Of a stretch of 64,000 nt of DNA, positions 63,900 to 64,000 are shown in pieces. How positions within the stretch are numbered: the stretch's first letter is position 1; every line of letters begins with the position of its first letter. The notes beneath the pieces were generated by a model. It made no database searches and was not told the DNA's origin. It was given only the letters and a program-made list of their open reading frames with translations. Source of the DNA: Ecdyonurus torrentis (taxonomy: Eukaryota > Arthropoda > Insecta > Ephemeroptera > Heptageniidae); contig OX439137.1 of the NCBI GenBank assembly GCA_949318235.1, positions 7,623,872-7,687,871 on the forward strand, in the 5' to 3' direction. The position numbers were made by a program, and so were the translations under genes.

Positions 63900-64000
63900 C
63901 TATCTAAGAAAGGTGTGGTTGTAGAATCTGTGCTAGAAACATAACTATGATATCCCTCGGAGTGCGCGTAACTACCCTGGCTCATTTGGCTCAACTGTGA
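63900..64000 (-). CDS. shrm: Shroom-like scaffold, exon 1 of 7 visible (5' partial)
   Basis: This exon enters from the right edge and is read on the minus strand. It gives 33 codons plus two bases (AG) and ends at a GTAAGA donor (63899-63898). The peptide is rich in Ser, Thr and Tyr and includes SEGYHSYVSS and TTTPFLD. The split codon AG|G (Arg) is completed by the next exon. By memory, the SEGYHSYV...TTTPFLDRLR stretch resembles the start of the conserved block of insect Shroom proteins; this is recognition, not a search result. Shroom binds F-actin and recruits Rho-kinase at apical junctions. The true N-terminus and any PDZ domain, if present, lie outside the window. Confidence 0.8.

Overview
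This is an AT-rich piece of animal nuclear genome, most likely from an arthropod and probably an insect. The signs are GT-AG introns, a very large intron, abundant GA/TC, TA and poly-A microsatellites, and many short non-autonomous DNA transposons. Nothing looks prokaryotic, and I saw no tRNA, rRNA or CRISPR array by eye. A block of 200 Ns marks an assembly gap. The species cannot be fixed from the sequence.

One protein-coding gene dominates. It is on the minus strand and runs off both window ends. Seven coding exons (right to left: 63900-64000, 63361-63488, 62412-62577, 61622-61931, 59888-60801, 7824-8617, 216-399) all have GT/AG borders and matching phases at all six junctions. They give about 865 continuous residues of a Ser/Pro-rich, largely disordered protein. 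From remembered motifs I read it as Shroom, the actin-binding, Rho-kinase-recruiting scaffold of apical constriction. The visible part would cover the ASD1-like region and the linker. The C-terminal ASD2 should lie beyond the left edge and any N-terminal part beyond the right edge.

The intron between the fifth and sixth exons is 51,270 bp. Inside it, at 52712-52746, is a good candidate alternative first exon: a strong Kozak ATG, 11 codons and a GTATGT donor in exactly the phase needed for the sixth exon. A non-repetitive GC-rich block at about 52950-53110 is the likely promoter. The gene therefore probably makes a second, N-terminally short isoform.

Most of the rest is repeat. A 3.2-kb foldback element (3515-6700) has arms built of 129-bp tandem units. 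At least six MITE-like families recur (called REP-A to REP-F here), one nested inside another. There is a near-perfect 244-bp-arm palindrome at 51328-51824 that mirrors a signal-peptide-like exon. There are also two probable retroelement 3' ends and a short cysteine-rich ORF (35953-36096) that may be a relic of a PHD-type zinc finger. The remaining intron sequence is AT-rich and shows nothing I can support as a gene.
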